A DNA stretch of 64,000 nucleotides from assembly GCF_947495965.1 (NCBI RefSeq), contig NZ_CANMBB010000004.1, positions 1 to 64,000 on the forward strand, in the 5' to 3' direction. The DNA is from an uncultured Maribacter sp. Lineage in GTDB: Bacteria; Bacteroidota; Bacteroidia; Flavobacteriales; Flavobacteriaceae. Within the stretch, counting starts at the first letter, position 1; each line of letters opens with the position of its first letter. Below are positions 38,285 through 46,083 of the stretch, in pieces. A program made the position numbers and the translations under genes. The notes under the pieces were generated by a model. The model had not been told where the DNA came from. It worked only from the letters and a program-made list of their open reading frames with translations, and did not search any database.

Positions 38285-38749
38285 TTCCCATATTTTATAA
38301 TTTAAGATGGTAGCAAAACTTACCCATAAAATATAAGGAATAAGCATGTAAGCAGCAGTTTTGTTTACAATTTTAAACCATTTAAAAGTAATTAGAAGCA
38401 TAACTACTAGTGCAATAATTATAAAAAGAGCCCATAATGGCTGTTTTAGTCCAAAAAAAACAATACTCCACAAGGCATTTAATAATAACTGAAAACCAAA
38501 GTGATATAGGGCAGTTTTTACCCACAAGTGGTAAAAGCCTTTTGCCAAAACCAAACCAGCAGCTATCCCCATTAAAATATAAAGAAGTGTCCAAACAGGA
38601 GCAAAGACCCAGTTAGGAGGATTAAAGTTTGGTTTGTTTAAAGTAACATACCAATCATTGACCGAACTTTGTGTTGCAAAGCTCGATAAAAAGCCAATTA
38701 CAAGACAAAGACAAACACAAATTATAATATATAATAATTTCTTTTTCAT
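38276..38749 (-). CDS. TspO/MBR-family membrane protein
   Basis: A 157-residue protein with five hydrophobic helices. WYVTLNKPNFNPPNW and FAPVWTLLY in the first third and a Trp-rich LNALWSIVFF segment match the TspO/peripheral benzodiazepine receptor family. Such proteins bind porphyrins and take part in tetrapyrrole or stress signalling. It is convergent and overlaps the DUF1697 gene by 9 bases. Confidence 0.9.
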   Translation of the reverse strand: MKKKLLYIIICVCLCLVIGFLSSFATQSSVNDWYVTLNKPNFNPPNWVFAPVWTLLYILMGIAAGLVLAKGFYHLWVKTALYHFGFQLLLNALWSIVFFGLKQPLWALFIIIALVVMLLITFKWFKIVNKTAAYMLIPYILWVSFATILNYKIWELN

Positions 38750-38815
38750 GAAAAGTTGGTTAGGTCTAAAATAGTAATTTATTTTAACTAGTTACCAATT
38801 TATAAGTGGTTAAAC

Positions 38816-38823
38816 TATCTTTG
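38816..38823 (+). promoter_or_regulatory. Bacteroidetal -7 box for the mevalonate operon
   Basis: TATCTTTG matches TAnnTTTG 17 bases before the mvaD start codon, implying a leader of roughly 10 bases. No -33 box is clear. Confidence 0.45.
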
Positions 38824-38840
38824 TTAAAAAAGTAATCTAA

Positions 38841-39938
38841 ATGACCAAAAAAGACTTTATCCCTTCAGAGTATACAAAATTAATAGCGAAAGGAGAAGTA
38901 ACTTGGAAATCGCCAAGTAATATAGCTTTAGTAAAATATTGGGGTAAGGAGGCTAATCAAATTCCGGCAAACCCATCTATAAGTTTTACTTTAGATACTT
39001 GTGCAACTACAACCACAGTAGTATACAAGAAATTAGAAAATAAAGCACAAGATTTTTCTTTTGATTTATTTTTTGAAGGAAGTCTTAAAGAAGACTTTAA
39101 ACCAAAGATTCAAACTTTTTTTAAGAGAATAGAAGACTATTTACCTTTTTTAAAAAACTATCATTTTAAGATAGAAACATCAAATTCTTTTCCGCATAGT
39201 AGCGGTATTGCCTCTTCTGCTAGTGGACTATCTGCTTTGGCATTAGCGCTTATGTCTTTAGAAAAAGAATTAAATCCAGAGATAACACAAGAATACTTTA
39301 TTAAAAAAGCTTCATTTTTAGCGAGACTAGGTTCTGGTAGTGCAGCACGTAGTATAGAAGGCAATTTAGTACAATGGGGAAACCATGAAGGTACCACAAA
39401 TAGCTCTAATTTGTACGCAATTAAATACCCATATAAAGTACATGAGTCTTTTAAAAAGTATCAGGATACAATTTTGTTGGTAGATAAAGGACAAAAGGAG
39501 GTAAGTAGTACCGTTGGACATAATTTAATGCATAACCATCCTTTTGCAAAAGAAAGATTTAAACAAGCGCATGAAAATCTAGATGCATTAAAAGACATTT
39601 TTGCAAATGGAGATTTAAAAAAGTTTATAGAAATAGTGGAGAGCGAGGCATTAACACTACACGCAATGATGATGACAAGCTTGCCTTATTTTATATTAAT
39701 GAAACCTAATACGCTAGAAATTATTAATAAAATATGGGCATTTCGTAAAAGAACAAACAAAAACGTTTGTTTTACTCTAGATGCAGGAGCTAATGTTCAT
39801 GTTTTGTATCCGGAGTTTGAAAAGGAAGAAACATTGCAGTTTATTAAAGATGAGTTAGTTGCATATTGCCAAAACGGGCAGTATATTTGTGATCAAATAG
39901 GTTTAGGTGCGACACAATTAATAGTTAAGAAGGAATAA
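38841..39938 (+). CDS. mvaD: Diphosphomevalonate decarboxylase
   Basis: A 365-residue GHMP-superfamily enzyme that converts mevalonate diphosphate to isopentenyl diphosphate. Motifs are ALVKYWGK near residue 30, NPSISFTLD, and the ATP loop HSSGIASSASGLSALA (about 117-132). It begins the mevalonate group, which continues after an inserted four-helix-bundle gene. This is part of the mevalonate route usual in Flavobacteriaceae; HMG-CoA genes must lie elsewhere. Confidence 0.9.
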   Translation: MTKKDFIPSEYTKLIAKGEVTWKSPSNIALVKYWGKEANQIPANPSISFTLDTCATTTTVVYKKLENKAQDFSFDLFFEGSLKEDFKPKIQTFFKRIEDYLPFLKNYHFKIETSNSFPHSSGIASSASGLSALALALMSLEKELNPEITQEYFIKKASFLARLGSGSAARSIEGNLVQWGNHEGTTNSSNLYAIKYPYKVHESFKKYQDTILLVDKGQKEVSSTVGHNLMHNHPFAKERFKQAHENLDALKDIFANGDLKKFIEIVESEALTLHAMMMTSLPYFILMKPNTLEIINKIWAFRKRTNKNVCFTLDAGANVHVLYPEFEKEETLQFIKDELVAYCQNGQYICDQIGLGATQLIVKKE

Positions 39939-39947
39939 TTATTAATT
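39934..39947 (+). repeat. Left copy of a 14-bp direct repeat flanking a four-helix-bundle gene
   Basis: AATAATTATTAATT overlaps the mvaD stop codon and recurs exactly at 40311-40324, overlapping the stop of the intervening gene. The pair brackets the inserted gene, like a target-site duplication or recombination scar, although the sequence is low in complexity. Confidence 0.5.
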
Positions 39948-39967
39948 AAAACGTTCGTTATTTGTTT

Positions 39968-40315
39968 ATGAAAGAAAACATAATCAAGAGTAAGAGCTTT
40001 AATTTTGCGGTAGATATTGTTTCTTTATATAAATCATTAGTAGCTCATAATAAAGAGTTTGTAATGTCTAAACAGTTACTCAAATCTGGTACCTCAATTG
40101 GAGCAAATATTAGAGAAGCTGAATTTGCAGTGAGCAAACCCGATTTTATTAATAAGATGACTATTAGCCTAAAAGAGGCAAATGAAACTGACTATTGGTT
40201 AGATTTATTAAATAAAACGGCGTATATTAATGATGTGGATTATAAAAGATATAAACATCAAATACAAGAGATATTGAAAATATTGGTAAGCATTGTAAAA
40301 TCATCAAAACAATAA
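39968..40315 (+). CDS. Four-helix-bundle protein (S23/IVP family)
   Basis: A 115-residue protein starting at ATG 39968; a TTG two codons upstream is less likely. The pattern KSFNFAVDIVSLYKSL, then LLKSGTSIGANIREA and KMTISLKEANETDYWLDLL, matches the S23 family that is also encoded in intervening sequences of 23S rRNA genes. Free-standing copies are common in Bacteroidota; their function is unknown. It interrupts the mevalonate genes and is flanked by an identical 14-bp repeat. A second copy lies in the arginine operon (58835-59197). Confidence 0.9.
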   Translation: MKENIIKSKSFNFAVDIVSLYKSLVAHNKEFVMSKQLLKSGTSIGANIREAEFAVSKPDFINKMTISLKEANETDYWLDLLNKTAYINDVDYKRYKHQIQEILKILVSIVKSSKQ

Positions 40316-40324
40316 TTATTAATT
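40311..40324 (+). repeat. Right copy of the 14-bp direct repeat
   Basis: AATAATTATTAATT, identical to 39934-39947. It is followed by an AT-rich spacer (40325-40351) made of short near-repeats of AATTATAAATTA type before the next gene. Confidence 0.5.
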
Positions 40325-40351
40325 TTTCATTACTAATTATAAATTAAAATT

Positions 40352-41290
40352 ATGAAGGGTCCCCTTTTTTATTCTAAAATATTATTGTTTGGCGAGTATG
40401 GTATCATAAAAGATTCCAAAGGTTTGTCAATACCTTATAATTTTTTCAAGGGAGCCTTAAAGATGGATGAAAATCCATCAAAAGAAGCAATAGAATCTAA
40501 TGTTCATTTAAAGAACTTTGCTACATACTTAGAGAAAATACAAAAAGAGAGTCCAGAATTATTTTCTTTTAATTTTAAGGCTCTAACTAAAGATGTAGAA
40601 GCAGGAATGTATTTTGATAGTTCTATACCGCAAGGGTATGGGGTTGGTAGTAGTGGCGCTTTAGTTGCTGCCATTTATGATAAATATGCAACTAATAAAA
40701 TTACAGTATTAGAGAATTTAACTAGAGAAAAATTATTAACTCTAAAATCTGTTTTTGGAACAATGGAGTCTTTTTTTCATGGTAAATCTTCTGGTTTAGA
40801 CCCATTAAATAGTTATTTAAGCTTACCTATCCTTATAAATTCTAAGAATAATATAGAGTCTACCAGTATTCCTTCTCAGAATAAAGAAGGTAATGGCGCG
40901 GTATTTTTGTTAGATAGTGGTATAATTGGAGAAACAGCTCCTATGGTAGAACTTTTTATGGATAAAATGAAAAGTGAAGGCTTTAGAAGTATGTTAAAAG
41001 ACCAATTTATAAAACATACCGATGCTTGTGTAGAAGATTTTATTAATGGTAATGTAAAATCTTTATTTGGTAATTTAAAGCAACTATCGCATGTTGTTTT
41101 AGATAACTTTAAACCTATGATACCTACAAAATTTCATAGCCTTTGGAAAAAAGGAATTGAAACAAACGATTACTACTTAAAACTTTGTGGTTCTGGTGGT
41201 GGTGGTTATATTTTAGGGTTTACACAAGATATAAATAAAGCAAAAAAAGCACTTAAAGGGCATCAATTAGAAGTGGTTTATAACTTCTAA
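40352..41290 (+). CDS. GHMP-family kinase, probably mevalonate kinase
   Basis: A 312-residue kinase. The N-terminal LLFGEYGIIKDSKGLS, the phosphate loop GYGVGSSGALVAAIYDKY (about 95-112) and the C-terminal GSGGGGYILGF are the three GHMP motifs. Position between mvaD and a prenyltransferase gene supports mevalonate kinase, but the family also contains phosphomevalonate and sugar kinases. It lies 9 bases before the UbiA gene. Confidence 0.85.
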   Translation: MKGPLFYSKILLFGEYGIIKDSKGLSIPYNFFKGALKMDENPSKEAIESNVHLKNFATYLEKIQKESPELFSFNFKALTKDVEAGMYFDSSIPQGYGVGSSGALVAAIYDKYATNKITVLENLTREKLLTLKSVFGTMESFFHGKSSGLDPLNSYLSLPILINSKNNIESTSIPSQNKEGNGAVFLLDSGIIGETAPMVELFMDKMKSEGFRSMLKDQFIKHTDACVEDFINGNVKSLFGNLKQLSHVVLDNFKPMIPTKFHSLWKKGIETNDYYLKLCGSGGGGYILGFTQDINKAKKALKGHQLEVVYNF

Positions 41291-41299
41291 ATACAACAC

Positions 41300-42205
41300 A
41301 TGCTTTCTAAAAAAAACAAACAACTATTTCTTAAGTTATTAAGTTTGTTTTCTGTTGTTCGTGGCTACAATATTTTAATGGTAGTTCTTGCGCAATATTT
41401 AGCTTCTATTTACATTTTAGCACCAGATTTACGCGTTAGAGAAGTAGTTTTAGATATAGATTTGTTTATTATTATTCTAGCATCAGCATTAGTTATAGCA
41501 AGTGGTTATATTATTAATAATTTTTACGATTCGGAAAAAGACTTAATAAATAAACCAAGAAAAACAATGTTAGATCGGCTGGTAAGTCAGCGTTTTAAAT
41601 TAACTACTTATTTTATATTAAATTTTTTAGCAGCTTTTGCTGCTAGCTATGTGTCCTTTAAGGCAGTAGTATTTTTTTCAGCATATATATTTGGTATTTG
41701 GTTTTATTCTCATAAACTAAAAAGAATCCCTTTTGTAGGTAATTTTATTTCGGCAACGCTAGCAATAGCCCCTTTTTTTGCAGTTTTTGTGTATTATAAA
41801 AACTTTGAAAATGTAATTTTTGTACATGCCATGTTTCTCTTCTTATTAATCTTAGCAAGAGAAATGATTAAAGACTTAGAAAGTATGAAAGGAGACATTG
41901 CGCAAGGATATAAGACTATTCCAATTTTGTATGGCATAAGAATGTCAAAATTTTTAATTGCAACTTTAATTTTATTAACCTTAATACCGTCCCTATCATT
42001 AATAACACAATTTAATATTGGTTACATGAATCTTTATTTTATAGTTTGTGTTGTATTATTAATTTTATTTCTAGTGTTATTATTAAAAGCACATTTAAAA
42101 AAACACTTTGTGTGGCTTCATAATATTCTAAAATTTATTATTATAGTAGGTGTTTTTAGTATTCTATTAATTGATATTGATTTGGTATTAAACAGGATAT
42201 TATAG
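41300..42205 (+). CDS. UbiA-family prenyltransferase (DGGGP-synthase-like)
   Basis: A 301-residue inner-membrane protein with about eight to nine hydrophobic helices. The first Asp-rich motif is NNFYDSEKD (about 73-81) followed by INKPRKT, and the second is KDLESMKGDIAQGYKT. Both fit UbiA-type enzymes annotated as geranylgeranylglycerol-phosphate geranylgeranyltransferase. It sits in the mevalonate operon, which supplies its prenyl donor. Whether the acceptor is a quinone precursor or glycerol phosphate cannot be told from sequence. Confidence 0.85.
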   Translation: MLSKKNKQLFLKLLSLFSVVRGYNILMVVLAQYLASIYILAPDLRVREVVLDIDLFIIILASALVIASGYIINNFYDSEKDLINKPRKTMLDRLVSQRFKLTTYFILNFLAAFAASYVSFKAVVFFSAYIFGIWFYSHKLKRIPFVGNFISATLAIAPFFAVFVYYKNFENVIFVHAMFLFLLILAREMIKDLESMKGDIAQGYKTIPILYGIRMSKFLIATLILLTLIPSLSLITQFNIGYMNLYFIVCVVLLILFLVLLLKAHLKKHFVWLHNILKFIIIVGVFSILLIDIDLVLNRIL

Positions 42206-42256
42206 TTTAAAGATTTTATTTTTTAAGTATAACTATATAGGCAACATCCATTTATA

Positions 42257-42264
42257 TACCTTTG
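42257..42264 (+). promoter_or_regulatory. Bacteroidetal -7 box for the pseudouridine synthase gene
   Basis: TACCTTTG matches TAnnTTTG 15 bases before the ATG at 42280, so the transcript would be nearly leaderless (roughly 8-10 bases). It also rules out an upstream TTG start at 42262, which lies inside the box. Confidence 0.5.
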
Positions 42265-42279
42265 CAAAAAATTATTAGT

Positions 42280-43116
42280 ATGGCAAAGTCAGGTTCAAAT
42301 GATAGAAAGAAGTTTTCAGGAAAGGGTGATAGAACTTTTAAGAAAAAAACGTATGGTAATAGTCCTGCTAAAAAACAAGCAGCACCAAAGAAGCCATCGG
42401 ACCCAAACTCTATTCGTTTAAATAAATATGTAGCAAACTCTGGCGTATGTTCTAGAAGAGATGCCGATATTTATATTTCTGCAGGGAATGTTACGGTAAA
42501 TGGAAAACCTATAACAGAAATGGGTTACAAAGTAAAACTAACCGATGAGGTTAAGTTTGATGGCCGTTTGCTAAACCCAATTAAAAGAGAATATGTACTT
42601 TTAAATAAACCCAAAGATTTTTCTACTACCGTAAGAGATGAAAGAGGTAGGCGTAATGTTGCCGGACTTATTTCTGCTGCATCTGATGCTAAACTATTAC
42701 CTATAGATAAAATGGATAAAAATGCTACAGGACTTTTGCTTTTTACCAATGATGGAGATTTAACCAAAAGATTAAAAAGCCCTATAAACGGACTTCGTAA
42801 AATTTATCATATAGTTTTAGATAGAGATTTAAGAAGTGTAGATTTAAAACGTATTAAAGAAGGGTTAACTGTTGAGGATAAGGTTGTTAGAGTGCAAGAT
42901 ATTAGTTTTATAGATGACGCTCCAAAAAGAGAAGTTGGAATAGAAATATTTAGCTCTAGAAACCGTATTGTAGAACGTATTTTTGAGGAACTAGATTATA
43001 AAGTAGAAAAGATAGATAGAGTAGCTTATGCTGGTTTAACAAAAAAAGATTTACCAAGAGGGCATTGGAGGTATTTAACAGACCAAGAAGTTATTAATTT
43101 GGGAATGATTAAGTAA
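42280..43116 (+). CDS. RsuA/RluB-family rRNA pseudouridine synthase
   Basis: A 278-residue enzyme. A basic N-terminal extension (about 1-45, rich in Lys, Arg, Ser) precedes an S4 RNA-binding domain (about 45-95, RLNKYVANSGVCSRRDAD) and the catalytic domain. The catalytic aspartate is D146 in LPIDKMDKNATG, where the usual GRLD reads DKMD. The family modifies uridines in 16S or 23S rRNA; the exact target is not readable. One base separates it from the next gene. Confidence 0.9.
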   Translation: MAKSGSNDRKKFSGKGDRTFKKKTYGNSPAKKQAAPKKPSDPNSIRLNKYVANSGVCSRRDADIYISAGNVTVNGKPITEMGYKVKLTDEVKFDGRLLNPIKREYVLLNKPKDFSTTVRDERGRRNVAGLISAASDAKLLPIDKMDKNATGLLLFTNDGDLTKRLKSPINGLRKIYHIVLDRDLRSVDLKRIKEGLTVEDKVVRVQDISFIDDAPKREVGIEIFSSRNRIVERIFEELDYKVEKIDRVAYAGLTKKDLPRGHWRYLTDQEVINLGMIK

Positions 43117-43117
43117 G

Positions 43118-43567
43118 ATGAAATTTATACAAAATATAAAAGCAAAGCCATTTATAACTTTATGGGGATTGGCATTTATGTTTTTAGTGTATACTTTGTA
43201 TTCGCAATGTTACTTAATAGATACTACATTAGATATTAACGTGCATGATACTTATTATGTAATTGCACACAGACATGTGTGTAATCTCCTTTTTATTTGG
43301 TTTGGATTATGCGGACTAGGGTATTGGGTGCTATCTAAGTTTAGTATAAAATTAATAGATTGGCTAACTATAGCTAATGTAGTATTTAGCTTAATAGGGT
43401 TATTTCGAATTATTCTCCCCATTAATATATTTCAACAAGAACCTAGATATTATACTAATACAGCTTTTTTAAAAGTAGATTATGTGCTTTCCTTTTTTTT
43501 ATTTTTTATAGGTCAAATCATCTATTTTTTAAATGTGTTTCTGTCTATTATAAAAAAGTCAGAATAA
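43118..43567 (+). CDS. Small membrane protein with a COX1 helix-X-like motif
   Basis: A 149-residue protein with about four hydrophobic helices (about 13-28, 53-73, 82-103, 121-144). The segment VHDTYYVIAHRHV (H43, D44, H51, H53) closely resembles the HDTYYVVAHFH signature of haem-copper oxidase subunit I, where the histidines bind haem and a metal. The rest of an oxidase is absent, so it may be a haem-binding relative or assembly factor rather than an oxidase. It follows the pseudouridine synthase gene by one base. Confidence 0.75.
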   Translation: MKFIQNIKAKPFITLWGLAFMFLVYTLYSQCYLIDTTLDINVHDTYYVIAHRHVCNLLFIWFGLCGLGYWVLSKFSIKLIDWLTIANVVFSLIGLFRIILPINIFQQEPRYYTNTAFLKVDYVLSFFLFFIGQIIYFLNVFLSIIKKSE

Positions 43568-43711
43568 AGAAGTAAGTCACTTTACAATAATTATAGATAA
43601 AAAAAGCATTGATCATAAATAAAGTAACCATAACCTAAGCTTAAGATAACTTTACAATAGTATAAAATCTAGATATTTGCAGTGCTACTTAATTAGTTAA
43701 GAGCATAAAAA

Positions 43712-43745
43712 AGCAAGCCTTAAGACCGATATTTTTATCGGTTTT
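43712..43745. terminator. Bidirectional terminator between membrane protein and phzF-like genes
   Basis: A hairpin with arms ACCGATA (43725-43731) and TATCGGT (43736-43742) and a TTTT loop lies between convergent genes. T-rich sequence follows on the plus strand, and the minus-strand exit continues to a run of six T residues. Confidence 0.65.
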
Positions 43746-43752
43746 GTCTTTT

Positions 43753-44559
43753 CTAGAGTTTTAATTTTCCTTCTAAAACGATTTTAGCACAACCTGTTAT
43801 ACTCATTTTATCCTCAGCAAGGAGGTTAACTTCTAAAAATCCAGTTCTTTTGGAGGATTGAAAAGACTTCATTTTTGTTTTTCCTAAAATAGCTCCCCAA
43901 TATGGCGCTAAAAAAGTATGTGTAGCTCCAGTCACAGGGTCTTCATTGGTACCACTCCAAGGCCAAAAATATCTCGATTCAAAATCAAAATCACTTTTAT
44001 TGGATAATGCGGTAACAAGAACTCCATTTATGGAATCATGCGATTTGTATAAAGCTTCAAAATTTGGAGTTAAGTTTTGTAAAACAATACAATCTTTTAT
44101 ATGAAGCAACATAATTTTAGTTTCTTCATTATAAACGCAATTAATTACTTCTTTTATTCCTAAAGCACTTAATAAATTGTTAGAAACCGTAAATGGAATT
44201 GTAGCATACTTGGGAAATTCCATTTGGATAGTATTGTCGTCGTTTTTTTCAATTTTTAGCTTTAAATTTTGAATATTGGTAAACTGAATGATATTAAGAC
44301 TTTGGTTTTGTTCAAAAATAACTTTTGATGCTGCTAAACTGGCATGGCCGCATAATGGAATTTCCATTTTTGGAGAAAAAAAACGAATTAAAAATTCGTT
44401 TTCGTTTTGCTGAAATACAAAAGTGGTTTCTGAATGTCCTAACTCTTTAGCTATAGATAACATTATATCAGCTTCTAGTTCTTCGGTTGTAATACATACT
44501 CCAGCTGGGTTGCCCTTAAAGGGTTCATTTGTAAATGAATTAACAATATAGGTTTTCAT
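43753..44559 (-). CDS. PhzF-family isomerase
   Basis: A 268-residue protein with the PhzF fold. KELGHSETTFVFQ contains the conserved active-site glutamate, and later motifs are PLCGHASLAAS and EDPVTGATH. Family members catalyse isomerisations such as that in phenazine synthesis, but most are of unknown substrate. It lies 10 bases after the PLP decarboxylase gene in the same operon, so both probably act on one amino-acid-derived compound. Confidence 0.88.
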   Translation of the reverse strand: MKTYIVNSFTNEPFKGNPAGVCITTEELEADIMLSIAKELGHSETTFVFQQNENEFLIRFFSPKMEIPLCGHASLAASKVIFEQNQSLNIIQFTNIQNLKLKIEKNDDNTIQMEFPKYATIPFTVSNNLLSALGIKEVINCVYNEETKIMLLHIKDCIVLQNLTPNFEALYKSHDSINGVLVTALSNKSDFDFESRYFWPWSGTNEDPVTGATHTFLAPYWGAILGKTKMKSFQSSKRTGFLEVNLLAEDKMSITGCAKIVLEGKLKL

Positions 44560-44569
44560 GTTTATTTGG

Positions 44570-45982
44570 CTATAAGTGTGTTTTTTGAACTTCTCGTAAT
44601 GCCTGTTTAAAAGAATGTACAGATTTAGTTACATCTTCTTTTGTTGTTGCCCAAGAACAAACACTAATACGAATTATTTTTCTGTTTTTCCAAATAGAAC
44701 CGCCAACCCAGCATTCTCGTAATTCTTGAATTCTAACTAAAGTTTTATCGGTAAGGTCGTCTGTCTTGCAAGAGACCATTACCTGATTAAAAACAACATC
44801 ATTTAGTACGGTAAACCCGTTTTCATTTTTTAATTCGTTGGCGAATTGCTGTGCTCTTTTATGCATTCCTAGAATCATCTCATCGATACCACTTTTGCCT
44901 AAATATTTTAGAATGGCCCAAAGCTCCACAATTCTGGCTCGTCTGGACATTTCTGGCGTATAAAAAGTCCCATCTCTCTCTTTACTTGTTACAATATAAC
45001 TACCAGACATATGTAAGGCACTCATTAAAGCTTCTTTATCTTCACAAAGAACAATGCCATTATCATACGGAGTATTTAATGTTTTGTGCCCATCTACAGC
45101 CCAAGAATTTGCTTTTTCTGTACCTTTTGTTAAGTGTTTAAGTTGGTTTACGGCTCCAGCCCACATTCCAAAAGCACCATCAATATGCACCCATGCTCCA
45201 GCTTTATTGGCCTTTTTGCATATCTGTTCAAAATCATCAAACGAGCCACTATTTACATTGCCCGCTTGTAGAATAAGTAAGCTTGTATTATCCATTTCTG
45301 GTATTAAATGAGGTAGTATTCTCCCTTGCTCATCAACATTTACCCACTCTATATTGTTTTTTCCAAAACCTAACAAGCTAACAGCTTTCAATACAGTAGA
45401 ATGCGCATGTTTTCCGGTTATTACTCTAATTTTTGGTGCATTAGAAAATCCTTGGTCATTAATATTCCAACCTTGGTTGGCTAGTAAACGATATCTGGCA
45501 GCGGCTAATCCGCAAAAAGTTGCCATAGATGTACCACTTACAAAACCAGCAACAGTTTGCTTTGGTAGATTAAATATATTTTTTAACCAATTTTCAACTA
45601 CGGTTTCTAGTTTTGAACCAATAGGAGATAGCACATTCATTGTTGGCGATTGATCCCAATAAGTAGCTAAGTTTTTGGCAGCTAGCCCAACTGGTACAGA
45701 GCTACCGCATACAAAACCAAAGTACCTGCCTCCCATATTTGCTACGGTTGCAGGAGAACCAAATGTGTTTAAGTTTTCTAAAACAGTATGTGCATTAGAA
45801 CTATTTTCTGGCATTTCTTCATCAAAATTCTTTAAACCCTCTAAGGCTTTTTTTGTAGGATAAACATTTCTATTAAAAATAGTAGTTAAATATTCATATC
45901 CTTTCTTTTGAGCGGTTTGGTATATATTAACGTCTTGTATATCGTTATACATTTTATCTTGAATTGTAACTTTTTTTTCCAT
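44570..45982 (-). CDS. PLP-dependent group II amino-acid decarboxylase
   Basis: A 470-residue enzyme of the aromatic-L-amino-acid/glutamate decarboxylase fold. The cofactor lysine is K300 in AVDGHKTLN, with D268 in HIDGAFG and a His near 192. It probably decarboxylates an aromatic or small amino acid; specificity cannot be assigned. It is divergently transcribed from a MocR-type regulator, a frequent arrangement of regulator and target. Confidence 0.88.
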   Translation of the reverse strand: MEKKVTIQDKMYNDIQDVNIYQTAQKKGYEYLTTIFNRNVYPTKKALEGLKNFDEEMPENSSNAHTVLENLNTFGSPATVANMGGRYFGFVCGSSVPVGLAAKNLATYWDQSPTMNVLSPIGSKLETVVENWLKNIFNLPKQTVAGFVSGTSMATFCGLAAARYRLLANQGWNINDQGFSNAPKIRVITGKHAHSTVLKAVSLLGFGKNNIEWVNVDEQGRILPHLIPEMDNTSLLILQAGNVNSGSFDDFEQICKKANKAGAWVHIDGAFGMWAGAVNQLKHLTKGTEKANSWAVDGHKTLNTPYDNGIVLCEDKEALMSALHMSGSYIVTSKERDGTFYTPEMSRRARIVELWAILKYLGKSGIDEMILGMHKRAQQFANELKNENGFTVLNDVVFNQVMVSCKTDDLTDKTLVRIQELRECWVGGSIWKNRKIIRISVCSWATTKEDVTKSVHSFKQALREVQKTHL

Positions 45983-46083
45983 ACTAAAAGATTGTAATAA
46001 TTCTTATCAAAGATGTTTTAAATAAAAACACCATAACAGATTCAGTTTTTGTAATTTTAACCAGTACAGATGATTATTTTAAA

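Noticed and set aside
39962-39967. TTG at 39962 as the start of the four-helix-bundle gene
   Set aside because: It lies two codons before an ATG, and the family begins with a short Met-Lys-Glu sequence, so the ATG at 39968 is preferred.
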